A stretch of 64,000 nucleotides of DNA. Source: JAEHDI01 sp035455185. Its GTDB lineage: Bacteria; Acidobacteriota; Terriglobia; Bryobacterales; Bryobacteraceae. Positions within the stretch are counted from its first letter, which is position 1. Each line of letters opens with the position of its first letter. Under the pieces are notes generated by a model. It was given only the letters and a program-made list of their open reading frames with translations, did no database searches and was not told the DNA's origin. A program made the translations under genes and the position numbers. The stretch is taken from the NCBI GenBank assembly GCA_035455185.1, contig DATIFQ010000543.1, forward strand, positions 26,843 through 90,842. Direction: 5' to 3'. Positions 61,145-64,000 of this stretch are shown piece by piece.

Positions 61145-62299
61145 ATGGTGCGCTGGGTTCGCTTTCTTTCACTAGCCGTCATCGTCGCGGGCTATCTCTG
61201 GATGCACTTCCGGATGGGCCGCTGGCTGGCGGCGCTTCCGTCTGTGCGTCGTTCTCCGGCCCGGCGGTTCGGCCTCTGGCTTTTCGTGGGAACCATGGGC
61301 GCGCTGCTTTGTCTCGGTCTTCTTCTGGGGCTCTCACCTGTGGCCCGCGCCGTTCAGCCGGCCCTGTGGCCTGCCTGGGTGCGGGCGGCCTCGTTCACGT
61401 GGGCGTTGCTGTCGTTCGTATCCGGCTGCGCTGTCTGGCTTTGGCGGCATACACCGGACTTCGATCCGCAACGCCGCCGGCTCCTGCGCGTTGCGGGAGG
61501 GGCCGCGCTGGCTGCGCCAGTGGCCGCGACGGGATTCGGGATGTTCGTCGAGCGCGGCAATCTGCGGGTGAGCGAGGTGGATATCCCGCTCCGTGGCTTG
61601 CCCCGGGACCTTGACGGGCTCCGGCTGGCCCAGTTGACCGACATCCACATCGGGCCGTTCCTGAGCGAGAAGGAATTGGCACGCGCTGTCGACATGGCGA
61701 ACGAGTTACGCCCGCATCTCGCTCTTGTCACAGGCGACTTCATCACCTCGCTCGGTGATCCGCTCGATGCCTGCCTCTATCAACTCGGCCGTCTGAAAGC
61801 GGAAGCCGGCGTGCTGGGTTGCCTCGGCAATCACGAGGGCTATGCGGGTGTCGAGAGTTACACCACTCGCCAGAGCGCTCGACGAGGCATCCGCATACTA
61901 CGGCACGCGTCGGTAAGGCTGCGCTTTGGCCGGGCGGCCCTCAATCTTGCCGGGGTCGACTACCAGTCATTTTTCGAACCCTATCTGCGAGGCGCGGGGG
62001 CGATGGTTCGGAAGGACAGCCTGAATGTGCTGCTCTCCCACAACCCGGACGTATTCCCGGTGGCGGCGCGGCACGGCTTCGATCTGACGATTGCGGGACA
62101 CACCCACGGCGGGCAGGTCAACTTCGAAATTTTCCGCCAGTCAATCAACGTGGCTCGCTTCTACACCCCGTACACGTATGGGCTGTACCGGCACGGGCGG
62201 GCGGCTGCCTATGTCAACCGCGGCATCGGAACGGTCGGTATCCCGGCGCGGATTGGAGCGCCTCCCGAAATCGCGCTGATTCGCCTATGCGCTACCTGA
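61145..62299 (+). CDS. Membrane-anchored calcineurin-like metallophosphoesterase
   Basis: 384 residues. About three to four hydrophobic helices (about 5-110) are followed by a Tat/anchor-like segment (RRRLLRVAGGAALAAP). The metallophosphoesterase domain has QLTDIHIGPF (metal Asp, His), LVTGDFIT, GCLGNHEGY (Asn, His), LLSHNPDVF and IAGHTHGGQV. This is the YaeI/YkoQ-like type. The 3' end overlaps the next phosphoesterase by 13 bp. Substrate unknown; members with this layout act on lipid or nucleotide phosphates. Confidence 0.92.
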   Translation: MVRWVRFLSLAVIVAGYLWMHFRMGRWLAALPSVRRSPARRFGLWLFVGTMGALLCLGLLLGLSPVARAVQPALWPAWVRAASFTWALLSFVSGCAVWLWRHTPDFDPQRRRLLRVAGGAALAAPVAATGFGMFVERGNLRVSEVDIPLRGLPRDLDGLRLAQLTDIHIGPFLSEKELARAVDMANELRPHLALVTGDFITSLGDPLDACLYQLGRLKAEAGVLGCLGNHEGYAGVESYTTRQSARRGIRILRHASVRLRFGRAALNLAGVDYQSFFEPYLRGAGAMVRKDSLNVLLSHNPDVFPVAARHGFDLTIAGHTHGGQVNFEIFRQSINVARFYTPYTYGLYRHGRAAAYVNRGIGTVGIPARIGAPPEIALIRLCAT

Positions 62300-63027
62300 T
62301 CATCAGCGATATCCACGCGAACTGGGAGGGCCTTGAAGCTGTTGCGGCCGATGCCGAAGGGCGGTACGACCAGATTCTCTGCAGCGGCGACCTGGTGGGG
62401 TACTGCGCCGATCCCAATTCCGTGATCGACTGGGTGCGTCGAAACGTGGCGCTCGTCGTCCGTGGAAATCACGACAAAGCTTGCTCCGGCTTCGAGGATC
62501 TGGAGTGGTTCAACCCGGTTGCACGCGCGGCCGCGCTCTGGACCCAGGCGGCACTTACGCCCGGGAATCTGGAGTACCTGCGCAACTTGCCGAAAGGTCC
62601 CCTGCAGGTTGAGGATTTCCAGATCCTCCACGGTTCACCGGCCGACGAGGACGAGTACCTGCTCTCATCATTCGATGTCCATCAGGCTCAGTCCTATGTC
62701 GAGCGTGATCTGACGTTCTTCGGACATACTCACATGCAGGGCGGCTTTTTTTGGCATCGCAACGGCGTGCGGAGGATCAAGCGGACTCCCCCGGACGTGG
62801 CGGAGCACCGCGTGGCTCTCGATCCGGATTCCATCTGTCTCGCCAATCCCGGGTCGGTTGGCCAGCCCCGTGATGGCGATCCGCGCGCCGCCTACATGCT
62901 CTACTCGCCGGGCGAGAGAGAGCTCGTCTATCGCCGCGTTGCCTATGACGTCGCCGCTGCCCAGCGAAAGATCCGCCAGGCGGGACTGCCGGATCAGCTC
63001 GCTCTCCGGCTGGCCCTCGGAACCTGA
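62287..63027 (+). CDS. Cytoplasmic metallophosphoesterase (YfcE/Metallophos_2-like)
   Basis: About 246 residues from ATG 62287 (MRYLIISDIHANWEGLEAV), overlapping the previous gene by 13 bp. Motifs: ISDIHANW, CSGDLVGYC, VVRGNHDKAC, ILHGSP, FFGHTHMQ and LANPGSVGQPRDGDPRAAYM. This is the small soluble phosphodiesterase type, distinct from the membrane one upstream. Translational coupling suggests the two act together. Confidence 0.93.
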   Translation: MRYLIISDIHANWEGLEAVAADAEGRYDQILCSGDLVGYCADPNSVIDWVRRNVALVVRGNHDKACSGFEDLEWFNPVARAAALWTQAALTPGNLEYLRNLPKGPLQVEDFQILHGSPADEDEYLLSSFDVHQAQSYVERDLTFFGHTHMQGGFFWHRNGVRRIKRTPPDVAEHRVALDPDSICLANPGSVGQPRDGDPRAAYMLYSPGERELVYRRVAYDVAAAQRKIRQAGLPDQLALRLALGT

Positions 63028-63077
63028 ACGCGATCAACATCCTCGCGCCGGCCGTAATCTCAGCGTGTCTCCCCGCC

Positions 63078-64000
63078 CTATCCATCCGCCCGATCAGCGT
63101 AGTGACTCCGTACCCGGCGTGCCGCCGCCCGCCCGACGGACGCCGCCAGCTCGTCTTCGCTCGCGGCCCGAACCCTCTCCGCGCTGCCGAAATCCCGCAG
63201 TAGCTTTTGCACGGTCTTGGGTCCTACCCCTGCCGCCTCGTCCAACTCCGAAACCAGCCGCTTCGACTCGCGGCGGCTTCGGTGAAACGTGACGGCGAAG
63301 CGGTGCGCTTCGTCCCGGATCGTCTGGATCAGGTGCAATACCGGCGAGAAGCGGTCCAAAATCACCGGTTCGTCTTCCTGCCCGAGCACGTAGATCCACT
63401 CCTCGCGCTTCGCCACCGCCGCCATCGGTTGGTTGATGAGTCCGAGCGACTCCAGCGCCTCTGCCGCCGAATGCAACTGGCCAAGCCCGCCGTCGATCAG
63501 CACCAGGCTCGGCATCGGCTTTCCCTCGTCGTGCAGGCGCGAGTACCGCCGCGTCACTACTTCGCGCATCGACGCGAAGTCGTCGTTCCTGTCGACCGTG
63601 CGAATGATGAACTTGCGATAGTCGGACTTCTTCATCCGGCCGTCTTCCCAGACCACCATGCTTGCCACTGTGTCGGTGCCCTGGATGTGGGAGATGTCAA
63701 AGCATTCGATCCGGCGCGGCGCCTCCGGCAGTGCGAGGGCGTCTTCCAGCGCCTCTTGGATCGCCTTTGTGGACGGCTTCATTATGCGGAAGCGCTGCTC
63801 GAAGCTGTGCTTTGCATTTGTTTGGGCCAGCTCCAGCATCGCCTTCTTCTGGCCTCGTTGCGGTGTGTGGATTTCCGTCTTCCGGCCGCGCTTCTCGGTC
63901 AGCAGTTCCTCGAGCACCTCCTGGTCCTCGAACTCCGCCGGCACATGGATCAGCGCAGGGATGTGCGGCTGATCGAGATAGTATTGCTTGAGCAGCGCCG
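63078..64000 (-). CDS. uvrC: Excinuclease ABC subunit C, 5' part beyond window edge
   Basis: UvrC makes both incisions in nucleotide excision repair. The frame is open to the right edge. The visible about 307 residues include the UvrBC-linked central part, then the C-terminal endonuclease with ECFDISHIQGTDTVASMVVWEDGRMKKSDYRKF (catalytic Asp region) and PSLVLIDGGLGQLHSA. The helix-hairpin-helix end has LDEAAGVGPKTVQKLLRDFGS. A GTG at 63944 is internal (frame reads ALLKQYYLDQPHIPALIHV before it), not the start. Convergent with the phosphoesterase gene. Confidence 0.95.
   Translation of the reverse strand, partial: ALLKQYYLDQPHIPALIHVPAEFEDQEVLEELLTEKRGRKTEIHTPQRGQKKAMLELAQTNAKHSFEQRFRIMKPSTKAIQEALEDALALPEAPRRIECFDISHIQGTDTVASMVVWEDGRMKKSDYRKFIIRTVDRNDDFASMREVVTRRYSRLHDEGKPMPSLVLIDGGLGQLHSAAEALESLGLINQPMAAVAKREEWIYVLGQEDEPVILDRFSPVLHLIQTIRDEAHRFAVTFHRSRRESKRLVSELDEAAGVGPKTVQKLLRDFGSAERVRAASEDELAASVGRAAARRVRSHYADRADG

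Overview
The window is high-GC, gene-dense bacterial chromosome with no phage, insertion sequence, CRISPR array, tRNA or rRNA that I could see. The gene content points to Acidobacteriota, most likely the Bryobacterales/Solibacterales. Two large secreted proteins end in the C-terminal domain catalogued as a Solibacter-type domain (TIGR03437). There are also two Tat-exported Gfo/Idh oxidoreductases, an exported enolase-family protein, many TPR/HEAT/NHL/BNR-type secreted proteins, bshA (bacillithiol), and separate GlnRS and GluRS. This placement is inference from gene content, not from a marker gene.

Layout. 0-4.9 kb: the end of an exported Cys-rich protein gene, then the classic minus-strand block rpmH-rnpA-yidD-yidC-khpB-mnmE behind a near-consensus sigma70 promoter; dnaA is not beside it. 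4.9-9.4 kb: a secreted subtilisin-like protease, greA and a CDP-alcohol phosphatidyltransferase. 9.4-12.6 kb: acpS-nikR facing a nickel-type ECF transporter operon (cbiM with a fused PDGLE domain, cbiQ, cbiO), with a dyad operator candidate between them. 12.6-16.2 kb: a small basic protein, dtd, a glucuronokinase-like GHMP kinase and purM-purN. 16.4-22.2 kb: two TPR genes that overlap tail to tail, a Tat Gfo/Idh protein and a carbamoyltransferase. 22.2-27.8 kb: ECF sigma/anti-sigma, rsmA, gltX and glnS, with a sigmaE-like promoter in front of the sigma gene. 27.9-31.3 kb: histidine kinase, beta-propeller lipoprotein and bshA, joined by 4-bp overlaps. 31.3-39.1 kb: mostly exported proteins of unknown function.

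39.1-39.6 kb is the only long gene-free stretch (490 bp). It holds a candidate structured small RNA ending in a terminator. 39.6-44.2 kb: pyruvate:ferredoxin oxidoreductase (nifJ) overlapping a dihydroorotate-dehydrogenase-like gene, closed by a clear terminator. 44.3-47.0 kb: an MFS transporter whose ribosome binding site directly abuts a terminator-like hairpin, and a second Tat Gfo/Idh protein. 47.0-50.7 kb: a sigma/anti-sigma(HEAT)/DUF4097/tandem-PDZ envelope operon. 50.8-56.4 kb: rpsA, an NtrB/NtrC-like two-component pair and an exported enolase-family protein. 56.5-61.1 kb: pfkB, a GT-C membrane glycosyltransferase, a DapF homologue with two altered active-site residues, and a nucleotide-sugar dehydrogenase in one operon. 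61.1-64 kb: two overlapping metallophosphoesterase genes and the 3' end of uvrC, cut by the window edge.

The best leads for new biology are the DapF-like protein with altered catalytic dyads, the rnpA reading frame without a usual start codon, the 39.2-kb RNA candidate, the terminator-abutted MFS leader, the NikR dyad, and the sigma/anti-sigma-HEAT/DUF4097/PDZ envelope module.
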